Source: Deltaproteobacteria bacterium (GTDB lineage Bacteria > Desulfobacterota > Desulfobacteria > Desulfobacterales > B30-G6). From it: 61,333 nt of DNA. A model generated the notes under the pieces. It ran no database searches. It worked only from the letters and a program-made list of their open reading frames with translations, and was not told where the DNA came from. The stretch is from the NCBI GenBank assembly GCA_022340465.1, contig JAJDNW010000011.1, positions 1-61,333 of the forward strand, given 5' to 3'. Shown piece after piece: positions 1 through 8,620 of this stretch; position 1 is the first letter of the stretch; each line of letters opens with the position of its first letter. A program made the translations under genes and the position numbers.

Positions 1-1928
1 CCGAGATGGTCCGAGCTTTCCACCAAGTGCACCGGACAGCCTTGCCTCGACAGAGAAAGCGCGGCCGTCATGCCGGCAACCCCGCCACCCACGACAAGAG
101 CGGCGAATCTTACCGGCAGCTCCGTTTCCTGAAGCGGGCCGGCCAGAAAAGATTTTGCAACCGCCATCCGAACCATATCCTTGGCCTTGATAGTCGCCAG
201 GTCGGGATTGGCGGCATGAACCCAGGCATCCTGGTTTCGAATGTTGGCCATTTCCACAAGATATTTATTCAATCCGGCATTCATCAGCGTTTCCTGGAAA
301 AGTGGTTCATGAGTTCTGGGTGTACAAGCCGCCACTACGACCCGGTTCAGATTTTGCTCTCCAATGACGGCGGTCATTTTATCTTGGGTGTCCTGTGAAC
401 AGGTAAAAAGATTTTCTTCGACGTAAACAACACCGGGTAGTTCTTTTGCGTATTCGACAACGTCGGGAACACGAACGATTCCGCCGATGTTGATGCCGCA
501 GTTGCAGACAAATACGCCGATGCGCGGTCTTTGCCGTCTCACATCCTTCTGGGCCGGCACTTTCAAAACACGGGTTTGCGTGTTCCGGGCCGGGGCGAGT
601 TTTTCCGTTGCCGCGCAGGCTGCAGCACTGGCTTCCATTACCGATTGGGGAATATCCTTCGGCCCGGTAAGAACACCACAGGCGAATATGCCGGGAACCG
701 AGGTGGCCACCGGATGGAAGCTGTCGGAATCGGTAAAATGATGACGATTCAACCCGATGCCGAGCGTCTCCGACAACCGAACAACCTCAGGGTCGATATC
801 CAGCCCGGTGGAGAGAACGACCATATCGAATGTCTCCACTGTAAGAAGGCCTTCCCCGTCGATATAGCGCAGGGAAAGATCGTCGGTTCCCGTCACCGAT
901 TCCACCGTGTGGATCCGGGACGGAATAAAGCGGACACCCGTTTTTTTGGCCTTTTCAACATAGCGGTCAAAATCTTTTCCCTGGGTTCGCAAGTCCATGT
1001 AGAAAATGGCACAATCGAGCGCTTCGTCGCTGTGATCGCTTGCCATAACCGCCTGTTTGACGGCGTACATGCAGCAGACCGAGGAACAGTACCCATTGTC
1101 ACAACGATTGATTTCGCGCGACCCGACACACTGCAGCCATGCGATTTTACGCGGGTGTTTTCCAACCGCTTTTTTGCCTCGCATGCTGGAAGGCCGCAAC
1201 AGGTGGCCGGCATAGGGACCGGTGGCGGAAAGGATGCGCTCAAATTCGAGTGACGTAACCACATCCGGCAGCGTATGGTAGGCGTAAGTTTCGAGTCCGG
1301 CCGGATCGAAAGCCTTGAAACCGGGCGCCAGGATGACCGAGCCCGCCTGCAGAGAAAGCTTTTTGCCCGTGTCGTTGAAATTGATGGCTCCGGAAGGACA
1401 GTATTGTTCACAGGCACCGCATTTTCCCCCCTTTTTCAGGAAAATACAGTTTTCAGGATCGATGGCGTATTTAAGCGGTACGGCTTGGGAATAGGAAACA
1501 TAGATCGCTTTGCGCTTGGTAAGGCCCTCGTTGTATTCATCCGCCACTTTTCTGGGACATTTTTCCGCGCACACTCCGCAGGCGATGCATTTTTCCATGT
1601 CCACATATCTCGGACGCTGAAACACAGTGACCGTGAAATCGCCCTCTTTCCCGTCGATGGCGACAACCTCCGAAAGGGTTAGCAGTTCAATGTTGATATG
1701 CCGGCCGACCTCGACCAGTTTGGGGGAAATAATTCACATGGAGCAGTCGTTGGTGGGAAATGTTTTGTCAAGTTGCGCCATGGCACCGCCAATTGCCGGC
1801 GATTTTTCCACCAGGTAGACATAAAAACCTGCGCTGGCTATATCCAGTGCAGCCTGCATGCCGGCAATCCCGCCGCCGACCACCACCACAGCTCCCTTAA
1901 TATCTTCAACGTTTCGATCTGGATTCAT
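1..1928 (-). CDS. hdrA: HdrA-like FAD/iron-sulfur oxidoreductase, selenoprotein (3' end beyond window)
   Basis: This is a cytoplasmic flavoprotein of the heterodisulfide reductase subunit A family, which moves electrons between ferredoxin, FAD and disulfide or other partners, often by flavin bifurcation. The N-terminus has a Rossmann FAD motif (VVVVGGGIAGMQAA). An in-frame TGA (1734-1736) follows the motif FPTNDCSM and is followed by IISPKLVE, where homologues carry Cys or Sec, so it is read here as selenocysteine. Two 4Fe-4S motifs come next (CIACGVCAEKCP and CGACEQYCP), then the HdrA motif CDNGYCSSVCCMY, a CNCGINIGG segment and, near the left edge, a second GGGVAGM FAD motif. The two FAD motifs indicate a long, duplicated HdrA. 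The ATG at 1928 is chosen because AGAGG lies about 8 nt upstream and the FAD fold starts soon after. It is the last visible gene of a sigma-54-type operon with two receiver proteins. The partner cannot be named from the window. Read with the TGA as a stop, the gene would wrongly appear as a 64-residue peptide. Confidence 0.9.
1701..1718 (-). promoter_or_regulatory. Bacterial SECIS element for the hdrA selenocysteine codon
   Basis: The transcript reads CUGGUCGAGGUCGGCCGG. The stem CUGGUC pairs with GGCCGG (two G-U pairs) and encloses the loop GAGGUC, whose GGUC matches the apical loop known from the E. coli fdhF SECIS. The stem begins 15 nt after the UGA, within the distance range of bacterial SECIS elements. 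SelB should bind it. The element overlaps coding sequence, as is normal in bacteria. Confidence 0.75.
1734..1736 (-). other. In-frame UGA selenocysteine codon in hdrA
   Basis: The TGA interrupts an otherwise continuous HdrA frame that stays open from 1733 to the window edge. The residues on both sides (NDCSM and IISPKL) match the conserved motif in which HdrA proteins have Cys or Sec. A SECIS-like hairpin begins 15 nt downstream. A sequencing error is unlikely because flanking homology is continuous without a frameshift. Confidence 0.85.
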
Positions 1929-2022
1929 AAAAGGCCTCTTTTGTTCTGCTTTCTTAACAGCAACCCAAGAAAAAACGGCAGCACGCAGCTCCCCATTCAC
2001 TCCTGCGTTACCACTGCGGGGT

Positions 2023-2400
2023 TCACTCTTTGAAGAATGCCTTTTCAACGGTTGTATTCAGATCATCGTCGGTGAAAGGTTTGGTCAGATAATCAGCGGC
2101 ACCCAGTTTCATGGCCTGTACCGCATTCGACATGGTCGAGTATCCTGTCATAACGATGATGCAAGGCATCGGTGACATGTTGCAGACCTCCCGCAGAATC
2201 TCCATTCCGTCGACATCCGGTAATTTTATGTCCAGTAAAATGACCTCGTACGTTTCCTTTCTGATCGCCTCCAAGCCGGTTCTGCCTGTCAGACAGCGGT
2301 CAACCCTATGGCCCCTTTCGCCGAGCACCAGTTTACACGCGTCGCAGATAACGCTTTCATCATCTATCACGAGAATGCGAATGGGTTTTAGCGGTTTCAT
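2023..2400 (-). CDS. Single-domain response regulator (CheY-like receiver)
   Basis: This 125-residue protein consists only of a receiver domain. It has the acidic pocket (VIDDES), the phosphoacceptor Asp in LLDIKLPDVDG (about residue 56), the MTGYST switch Thr/Ser and the Lys in LTKPF. There is no output domain, so it probably passes a signal by protein contact or acts as a phosphate sink. Its N-terminal half closely resembles the receiver of the NtrC-type regulator at 3486-4898 (both contain VICDACKLVLGE), which suggests both are phosphorylated by the same kinase (4982-6220). It lies between another receiver protein and hdrA. The Shine-Dalgarno sequence is weak, so translation may depend on the upstream gene. 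Confidence 0.9.
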   Translation of the reverse strand: MKPLKPIRILVIDDESVICDACKLVLGERGHRVDRCLTGRTGLEAIRKETYEVILLDIKLPDVDGMEILREVCNMSPMPCIIVMTGYSTMSNAVQAMKLGAADYLTKPFTDDDLNTTVEKAFFKE

Positions 2401-2482
2401 TTTTCAATAGGCAACGAATCGCATGCAGCGGGACCTCTATCGACATCGGAACCAATTTCCGGGATCGACAAAGGTGCACCGC

Positions 2483-3172
2483 CTACCAGGCTTCTCTTTC
2501 CAGACGTTTGTAGATAAACATGAGTTGTTTTTGGGTAAGCTCACCGACATTCTGGTTGATCCATTTCAGGTCTCCGGAGACAATCGCCGCCTTGGCCTCG
2601 CTGGAGAGGTGGTATCCCTCCAAGGCACTGGAGCCGTTTTGCATCAAATCTTTCCAGAAGTCGGAATCTTCAGCCGTTCGATTCAGAACCTGCGTAACCT
2701 CCCGCTTCTGGATGAGCCTCTGTTCCTCTGTTTCAGCCTTTTGGGCTTCTGTCTTGACTGCCGTTTCCTCTTGGGTCGACAGCGCTTCGGCAATGGCGTT
2801 TTTGATCTCTTCTTCGGTAAAAGGCTTGGGCAAAAAATCATGCACCCCCATTTTCATGGCCTCCACGGCCGTGGCGGTGGTACCATATCCCGTGATGACG
2901 ATTACCTCGGTTTCGGGTTTCTGTTCTTTGACCTGCCTGATGATTTCCATGCCATTGATATCGGGCAGCCGGAGATCGGCAACCAGCAGTTCAAATTTCT
3001 TTTCCCGAAACGCCTTCATGGCCAGCTCGCCCGTACCGGCGAGAGCAACATCATACCCCTCTTCGGTAAGAACCATCTCCAGGCCCTTGGCAACGGTTAC
3101 ATCATCCTCCATGACCAGAATATGGCGAGGAATGTGGTCTACGCCAAACCGGTATTCTTGTAATGCCGTCAT
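2483..3172 (-). CDS. Response regulator with receiver and C-terminal LigA-like helical domain
   Basis: The protein has 229 residues. Residues about 17-130 form a receiver domain (MEDD acidic pair, phosphoacceptor in LLVADLRLPDING, ITGYGTT, LPKPF). A Glu/Lys/Gln-rich, probably coiled-coil linker follows at about 130-165. The tail (about 165-229) contains FWKDLMQNGSSALEGYHLS, then EAKAAIVSGDLKWINQNVGEL. This resembles the small helical LigA-like domain found in protocatechuate dioxygenase alpha subunits and in some regulatory proteins; the assignment is by pattern only. There is no DNA-binding motif. An AGGAGG ribosome site lies just upstream of the ATG. It is the first gene of the transcript from the -24/-12 promoter at 3233-3248, ahead of the single-domain receiver and hdrA. 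Confidence 0.85.
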   Translation of the reverse strand: MTALQEYRFGVDHIPRHILVMEDDVTVAKGLEMVLTEEGYDVALAGTGELAMKAFREKKFELLVADLRLPDINGMEIIRQVKEQKPETEVIVITGYGTTATAVEAMKMGVHDFLPKPFTEEEIKNAIAEALSTQEETAVKTEAQKAETEEQRLIQKREVTQVLNRTAEDSDFWKDLMQNGSSALEGYHLSSEAKAAIVSGDLKWINQNVGELTQKQLMFIYKRLEREAW

Positions 3173-3232
3173 GTTGGCCCCTCCTTTTGTTTGCGATTAG
3201 AGTAAATTCTGACAGCATTTTATAATGTAGAC

Positions 3233-3248
3233 AGCAAACCATGTGCCA
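3233..3248 (-). promoter_or_regulatory. Sigma-54 (-24/-12) promoter for the receiver-receiver-hdrA operon
   Basis: The minus strand reads TGGCAC-ATGGT-TTGCT, a full match to the sigma-54 consensus TGGCAC-N5-TTGCW. Counting from the -12 C puts the transcription start near 3222, giving a leader of about 50 nt with AGGAGG before the ATG at 3172. The adjacent NtrC-type activator gene is the obvious candidate regulator. Confidence 0.85.
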
Positions 3249-3485
3249 AAAATGACACGCCCGCCCATTAAGCTAATTATGCATTGAATTCAAATTGTTA
3301 CAATTTTTTCAGGCCGATCTCATTCCGCATCGACAACAGCGAAGTGCATATTAATTTATATGCTTCAAAAACCGCTACATACAAATTGAGTGTGATTTCT
3401 AATTGTTAGGAAATGTATAATAAATTATACGCTGGTATGCTTTTTCATACGACATGACTGCCGTCGGCTGGAAGGGGATGTCTCT
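3249..3485. promoter_or_regulatory. AT-rich intergenic region upstream of the sigma-54 promoter
   Basis: This 237-bp stretch between the NtrC-type gene and the -24/-12 promoter is AT-rich with no credible ORF. It is where enhancer sites for a sigma-54 activator would be expected. No clear repeated operator was recognised by eye. Confidence 0.4.
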
Positions 3486-4898
3486 TCATCGAGGGGAAAT
3501 CTTGTGTTTTTTCAGAAGTGTCGAAAAATTGGACCGCTGCATGCCGACACGTTTAGCGGCATGGGTGATGTTCCAACCGGCTGCCTGCAGGGCTTTTCTA
3601 AGGAATTGTTTTTCGATGGGGCCATAATGCGTTTCGATGATTTTCGATTTGATCTGTTTTAGTTCATTCAGGGTCTGCGGGTCATTCCCGGTCGAGTGGT
3701 CATCCCCGGTATAGAGATTGCTTAAAAGGTGGCGGTATCCCAATACGTTTCTGTCGGACATGATGACCAGTCGTTCGACGATGTTTTTTAGCTGCCGCAC
3801 ATTGCCCGGCCAGTCGTAAGCAATCAGCACCTCTATGGCTTCATCTGAAAAGCCCTTTATTTGCCGCCCCATCTCCTTGCTGAAGGTTCGCAAAAAGTGA
3901 TAGGCCAATCTGGGAATGTCGTCCCTGCGATCTCTCAGGGGAGGGATGTAGAGCGGAAGGACATTGAGGCGATAATAAAGATCTTTTCTGAAAAGGCCGT
4001 CTTGGGTCATCTTCTTTAAATCCTGGTTGGTTGCAGCGATGACGCGTAGGTCCGACTCCCTCGCGTGGCTTGCTCCCACCGGTTTGTACTGGTGGAACTC
4101 CATCACTCTTAGGAGTTTAGCCTGGAACTCGCAGTTTAAATTGGCGATCTCATCCAAGAACAGGGTGCCACCGTCGGCAATTTCAAAAATACCTGCTTTG
4201 TTCTGAGAGGCTCCCGTGAAGGCACCTTTGACGTGTCCGAACAATTCGCTTTCGAGGAGTGTGGAAGAAAATGTGCTGCAATCGATGGCGATGAACTGCT
4301 TAACCGCACGTTTGCTGTGGGCGTGGATCGCGTTGGCAAACAACTCTTTGCCGGTGCCGCTTTCTCCGATGATGAGGACCGTGCTGTCGGTCGGTGCGGC
4401 CTTGCGGATTTCATCAAATATTTCCAAAATTTTTGGATTTTTACCGATGATATTGCTGAAATCGAATTTTGCGAAAAGCTGTTCCCGGAGGATGAGGTTT
4501 TCCTCTTTCAGCCGTTTGTTCTCAATGGCCTTGGCAGCCGACAGGCGCAGTTCGCCATCGTAAAAAGGTTTGGAAAGGTAGTCGAAGGCCCCCAGCTTCA
4601 TGGCTTCTACGGCGTTTTCTACCGAGGCATAACCGGTCATGACGACAAGGTTCACTGCAGGCTTTTCCTGGTGTATGCGTTTTAGGATTTCCAGTCCGTC
4701 CATGTCCGGGAGTTTAATATCGATCAGAACCAGATCGTAGTCGTTGCGCAGGGCATGGGCGACACCTGCAACGCCTGTCTCTGCAGCCGTTACCTGGTGG
4801 CCGGCTTCGCCCAGCACCAGCTTGCAGGCATCGCAAATCACCTTTTCATCGTCGATGACAAGAACGCGGGCCGGGGTGATCTTGGTTGTCGATCTCAA
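3486..4898 (-). CDS. NtrC-family sigma-54-dependent response regulator
   Basis: This is a 470-residue transcription activator with the classical three-domain layout. The receiver (about 10-125) has the phosphoacceptor in LVLIDIKLPDMDG. The AAA+ domain (about 145-380) has Walker A GESGTGKE, the sigma-54-contacting GAFTGA loop, the GGTLFLDEI Walker B region and the RDLYYRLNV motif. The Fis-type helix-turn-helix is at the C-terminus (GWNITHAAKRVGMQRSNF, about 440-465). The start is TTG at 4898 with a GAGGGA ribosome site about 7 nt upstream. The kinase gene lies immediately upstream on the same strand. It probably activates the -24/-12 promoter at 3233-3248 and perhaps the kinase/SpoVR operon. 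Confidence 0.95.
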   Translation of the reverse strand: MRSTTKITPARVLVIDDEKVICDACKLVLGEAGHQVTAAETGVAGVAHALRNDYDLVLIDIKLPDMDGLEILKRIHQEKPAVNLVVMTGYASVENAVEAMKLGAFDYLSKPFYDGELRLSAAKAIENKRLKEENLILREQLFAKFDFSNIIGKNPKILEIFDEIRKAAPTDSTVLIIGESGTGKELFANAIHAHSKRAVKQFIAIDCSTFSSTLLESELFGHVKGAFTGASQNKAGIFEIADGGTLFLDEIANLNCEFQAKLLRVMEFHQYKPVGASHARESDLRVIAATNQDLKKMTQDGLFRKDLYYRLNVLPLYIPPLRDRRDDIPRLAYHFLRTFSKEMGRQIKGFSDEAIEVLIAYDWPGNVRQLKNIVERLVIMSDRNVLGYRHLLSNLYTGDDHSTGNDPQTLNELKQIKSKIIETHYGPIEKQFLRKALQAAGWNITHAAKRVGMQRSNFSTLLKKHKISPR

Positions 4899-4981
4899 CG
4901 GTTTCCCTCACGCTTCACCCCAGGGTTGCAAAAGCCATGGGGCAACAAATAGTTACCATGTTGCTCGTGCGACCATGGGGA

Positions 4982-6220
4982 TTATTGAATAAGAGGAAGG
5001 CTGATGGTAAATCGGCACCCGCCTTCCTCGAGATTCTTCATGTTCAGGCGGCCCTTGTGATTGCGGATGATACCGTAACTGACGGACAATCCAAGCCCGG
5101 ACCCATCCTGTTTGGTGGAAAAAAAGGGATCAAAGACCCTGCCCATCTGCTCCAGTGGGATGCCGGGGCCGGTATCGGAAATATGGACGACGATCCGTTT
5201 GCGGGAGGAATCCTCCAGGGTCTGGATCGTTATGCGGCCGTTCTTGTCAATCGCCTGGGCGCCGTTCAACAACAGATTGACAAAAACCTGTTCGATCTGG
5301 CCCTCATCCAACAAGGTTGGACTGATGTTGTCCGCTAAATTTCTGGCAAGCGTTATGTGCCGCAGTTTGAATTCGTTTTCCAGGATCTTATAGGATTTTT
5401 CGAAGATGTCATTGATGTTGGACAGAACTTTGGTCGGCTCTTGTTCCCGGCTGAATTCCAAAAGTTCCTGTATGATCACTTTACAGCGCTTTGTCTCGCG
5501 GATGATGATGCCCAACCCCTCGTGAAAGGGGCTTCCGGCAGGCGCCTTTTTATACAAGTTGGAGCTGTAAAGGAGAACCCCGGCTAAAGGGTTGTTGATT
5601 TCATGGGCAATACCGGCCGCCATGCGGCCTAAGGCAGACAGTTTTTCCGTGTGCAGGGCCAGTTGGTCATATTTGGTTTGCTGGTCTTCGATATAGCGAA
5701 CCTTTTCGATCGCGCAGGCACATTGGGCCGCGAGCGATTCAAGAAACTGGATTTCCTCTTTTGAAAAATCCCGGGGTGTGTCGAAGCAGATGCGCAGTAT
5801 GCCGGCGATCTGGTTTCTGAATTTGAGGGGTACGTCGATGACCTTCTGGATGCCTTCGGTGGCGATCTCTTTTGGATATTGAATTCGCGGATCGTGTTGA
5901 ACATCCTTGATAACGATGGCTCGATTTTCTTTGTACAAATCGGTGATCAGATTTATTTGGGTTGCCGGCCTTTTGGACAGGTATTCCTCGCTCAATCCAT
6001 ATGCCGAGTTGAGCTCCAACTCCCCCGTATCCAGGTTCAGAACCCGCAGCATCGTACCCTTGGCGTTCAGCGCTTCGGCCGCCTTCCAGACCACCAGTTC
6101 GAGAACTTCCTGCAATTCCGTGCTGGAATGGACCATTCTGCTGATTTCCCGAAATGCATTGTAGAACGTTTCTATCTTCTTTAATGACTTCATATGCTTT
6201 CCGTTTGCTGTCAGCGGCAT
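4982..6220 (-). CDS. GAF-domain sensor histidine kinase
   Basis: This 412-residue histidine kinase has no transmembrane segment, so it is cytosolic. An N-terminal GAF domain (about 25-185) could bind a small ligand or sense redox state. The dimerisation/phosphoacceptor H-box is GRMAAGIAHEINNPLAG (His about 205). The HATPase domain shows the N box (NLLLNGAQAI), G1 (DTGPGIP) and G2 (GSGLGLSVSYGI). ATG at 6220 follows AAGGGG closely, and an internal ATG (MKSLKK) is an alternative start. It sits 18 bp downstream of the long PrkA-like gene and 83 bp upstream of the NtrC-type regulator, linking the PrkA/SpoVR genes to the sigma-54 circuit. Confidence 0.93.
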   Translation of the reverse strand: MPLTANGKHMKSLKKIETFYNAFREISRMVHSSTELQEVLELVVWKAAEALNAKGTMLRVLNLDTGELELNSAYGLSEEYLSKRPATQINLITDLYKENRAIVIKDVQHDPRIQYPKEIATEGIQKVIDVPLKFRNQIAGILRICFDTPRDFSKEEIQFLESLAAQCACAIEKVRYIEDQQTKYDQLALHTEKLSALGRMAAGIAHEINNPLAGVLLYSSNLYKKAPAGSPFHEGLGIIIRETKRCKVIIQELLEFSREQEPTKVLSNINDIFEKSYKILENEFKLRHITLARNLADNISPTLLDEGQIEQVFVNLLLNGAQAIDKNGRITIQTLEDSSRKRIVVHISDTGPGIPLEQMGRVFDPFFSTKQDGSGLGLSVSYGIIRNHKGRLNMKNLEEGGCRFTISLPLIQ

Positions 6221-6238
6221 GCGCCCCTTTTTAAAAAA

Positions 6239-8611
6239 TCATTTCGCGAATTTATCGGCAAGCTCATGATCGATGACATAGATGCAGATCTCCTTGGCGC
6301 CCTGCGGCGTATATTTGCTTTTCTCGCAAAGATTGGACATCAAGAAGGTGACGTCCTCCCGTATGCGCCGGTCGTGGGACTTGAACGACGCTTCGTTAAA
6401 ATCCTTGATCGCCTGACGGAAATTTTCATTTTTGAGGAAGGGCTCAAGCACCTTTTCCTTCAGGTTGAAAACGTAGCGCTCGTGCAGGCTTTGATAAAGC
6501 TCGGTTTCCTTTAAGGGGATCCCCTCCAGCATCACCTCCTGCGTCATCGTCTTGGATGCGTATGCTTTCTGGGTGTCGTACCTGAAGGACAGGCGCTTCT
6601 TTTCATCCTGACTTTCCCCCAGCAGCCGGCGCTCGATGCCCTCGAAAAATGCATCTGAAATCTCGATCCGGTCACCGGTAAAAATACAGGTGGCCACGCT
6701 GCCAAGGTCAAAATTGCTCGCAAAAAGGTAGTTCAAAAGGTCCCTTTCAATTTGAGCCTCGTTGTAATAGTAAAGCGACTCCTTCACCTCCTGCAAAATG
6801 GTGTAATCATACATATCCAGCAGCGAAACGAGAAACTGATCGGGAATCGAACGGTTCAAATCCTGACGTATCTTGGTAAAAAACAGGCACAGCGTGGACA
6901 TGTCGATAAGCTTGTCCTCTCTGGCGTATTCGGAGTAAAACTCGCTGAAGATCTTAATTGAATCCCGTCCCGAAAAGCCACGGGCGCCCTCTGAGACCGA
7001 TTCAGCGATTATTTTCCGGCGCCGCTTGGCCGTGAAGCGTTTGCGGTCCTCTTCGGTAAGCCAGGAAGGGATGTACCCGGTGTATATCTCCATTTTCAGA
7101 AGCTGCAGGTTTTCGTCGCAATAGCGACCGTATTTTTTAGGATCGCCGATCCATTCCAGAAGTGCTTCGGATTTGGTACTCAAACGCGTCGATATGATGA
7201 CACGGGCGAAATTGTGCAGCACGCGCGGAAGGAAACTGTCGTCGATATGCCTGCCGAAAATATTCCGGTAAATGGCGACTTCCGTGTTGAGGTCGAGCAC
7301 ATAGGGAATGTTTATGTATTCGATGCGGTCTGAAAACGACGGCAAATTCTGCACATTTTTTTTGTCTTCGGGGTTCATGAGCGCCATGAGCAGCGAGTTG
7401 ACGTTTTCTTCGATATCTTCAACCTTGTGGACCCCTTCACTGATGATGTTGTGAAGTTCGATCAAACGCTCTACGTTATGCGACTTGATATCCATGAGGG
7501 CGTAAATGCCGTTGTTGGTTTTAGCATACCGTGAAAACAGATATTTCACCTGGTTGCTGTCACGCAGCAGGTTGTTGATGCGGTTCTGCAGTACCGGGTT
7601 GCCCATGATGTTCTGACGCATGGGACGGTCACCAGGATTGAACACGCTGATGCCCTCCCCCAGCCGCCGGTTGAACTGATAGGGGCGCGCGTAAAGCATG
7701 CGAAACACCTTCAAAGGATTCTTGAGTCTTCTCAATAAAGCCCAGTAAATCGAACTGCAAATGGTGCAGGACGAGTCCCTGAAAATCCATTCATACTCTT
7801 TTTCCGTAAAGAGCTTCCATTTAAATTCATCGTTGGCAAGCAGGTCGTCCAGAAACCTACGCCGGTAATGCTTGGGGATCATGACGATGGGGTGGTCATG
7901 GCTCGGGCAGGGAACCTCTATATATTCTTCATCGGCCTGCTCCGCTTCTCCGGCCTCGCGTGCCTCCCCCCACTCCCTGACCGGAAACGGCATCCCGGCC
8001 CCCGCATCGTTTTCATCAACATCCTCCCGGCTGGAAAAGGGCGCCATCACCTCGACCACCTTATCAAAGATTGGGATCCTTTCCTCCTCGGTCAGACGGC
8101 CCAGAAGATTTCGATCGAGACGCCACAGCGATTCGAACCGGGAGCCTTCTTCTGTCTTGGTGTACTCCTCGAATTTCATCAGGAGATTGTTTAAAAAGGT
8201 GCTCTTGCCGCACCCCGGCGGCCCGTGAAAAATATAGATCTTGTTTTGTTGCGTGCCCCTCCTGAGCGCCTCCACCTGTTCCATGAAACGGTTGGCAAAG
8301 AGCCTGTCGGCGAAAAAGGGATGATCGGTCCCTTCCACAAACAGCTCCGCGCAGTCGTAGTTCACGAAGTGGATCGATTCGGGGTCATCGGGATATTCGT
8401 CCTCTTCTTCACTGACAAAGGTTTTGATCATGTCGTGAAATACCTGGAACACATTCCTCAAGACCTGATGCGGCCTCGCAACCATCGTTTCCAAAAACTC
8501 CTCAAATGAAACCGGCATGTTATGATGACGGTCGCTGATAATACGGTCCAGGTTCTGCATGGCCGTGCCGACCTGGCGGCCGCTCTCTTTTTCGGGTCCC
8601 GGCTTTTCCAT
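6239..8611 (-). CDS. Long PrkA-like AAA+ serine kinase/ATPase (second paralogue)
   Basis: This 790-residue AAA+ protein is related to PrkA/YeaG. Walker A is GPPGCGKST (residues 130-138). The segment CPSHDHPIVMIPKHYRR resembles the Cys-His motif of PrkA proteins and is followed by CTIC, a possible metal site. An acidic, low-complexity insertion (about residues 190-235) interrupts the ATPase region. The C-terminal half contains the PrkA-type helical region. At 790 residues it is longer than typical PrkA (about 640-690) and is clearly distinct from the other paralogue at 11906-13966. It lies 9 bp downstream of the SpoVR gene and 18 bp upstream of the kinase gene, so it belongs to the same transcript. 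The kinase activity and its targets are inferred from the family. Confidence 0.8.
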   Translation of the reverse strand: MEKPGPEKESGRQVGTAMQNLDRIISDRHHNMPVSFEEFLETMVARPHQVLRNVFQVFHDMIKTFVSEEEDEYPDDPESIHFVNYDCAELFVEGTDHPFFADRLFANRFMEQVEALRRGTQQNKIYIFHGPPGCGKSTFLNNLLMKFEEYTKTEEGSRFESLWRLDRNLLGRLTEEERIPIFDKVVEVMAPFSSREDVDENDAGAGMPFPVREWGEAREAGEAEQADEEYIEVPCPSHDHPIVMIPKHYRRRFLDDLLANDEFKWKLFTEKEYEWIFRDSSCTICSSIYWALLRRLKNPLKVFRMLYARPYQFNRRLGEGISVFNPGDRPMRQNIMGNPVLQNRINNLLRDSNQVKYLFSRYAKTNNGIYALMDIKSHNVERLIELHNIISEGVHKVEDIEENVNSLLMALMNPEDKKNVQNLPSFSDRIEYINIPYVLDLNTEVAIYRNIFGRHIDDSFLPRVLHNFARVIISTRLSTKSEALLEWIGDPKKYGRYCDENLQLLKMEIYTGYIPSWLTEEDRKRFTAKRRRKIIAESVSEGARGFSGRDSIKIFSEFYSEYAREDKLIDMSTLCLFFTKIRQDLNRSIPDQFLVSLLDMYDYTILQEVKESLYYYNEAQIERDLLNYLFASNFDLGSVATCIFTGDRIEISDAFFEGIERRLLGESQDEKKRLSFRYDTQKAYASKTMTQEVMLEGIPLKETELYQSLHERYVFNLKEKVLEPFLKNENFRQAIKDFNEASFKSHDRRIREDVTFLMSNLCEKSKYTPQGAKEICIYVIDHELADKFAK

Positions 8612-8620
8612 CGCGCCAAC

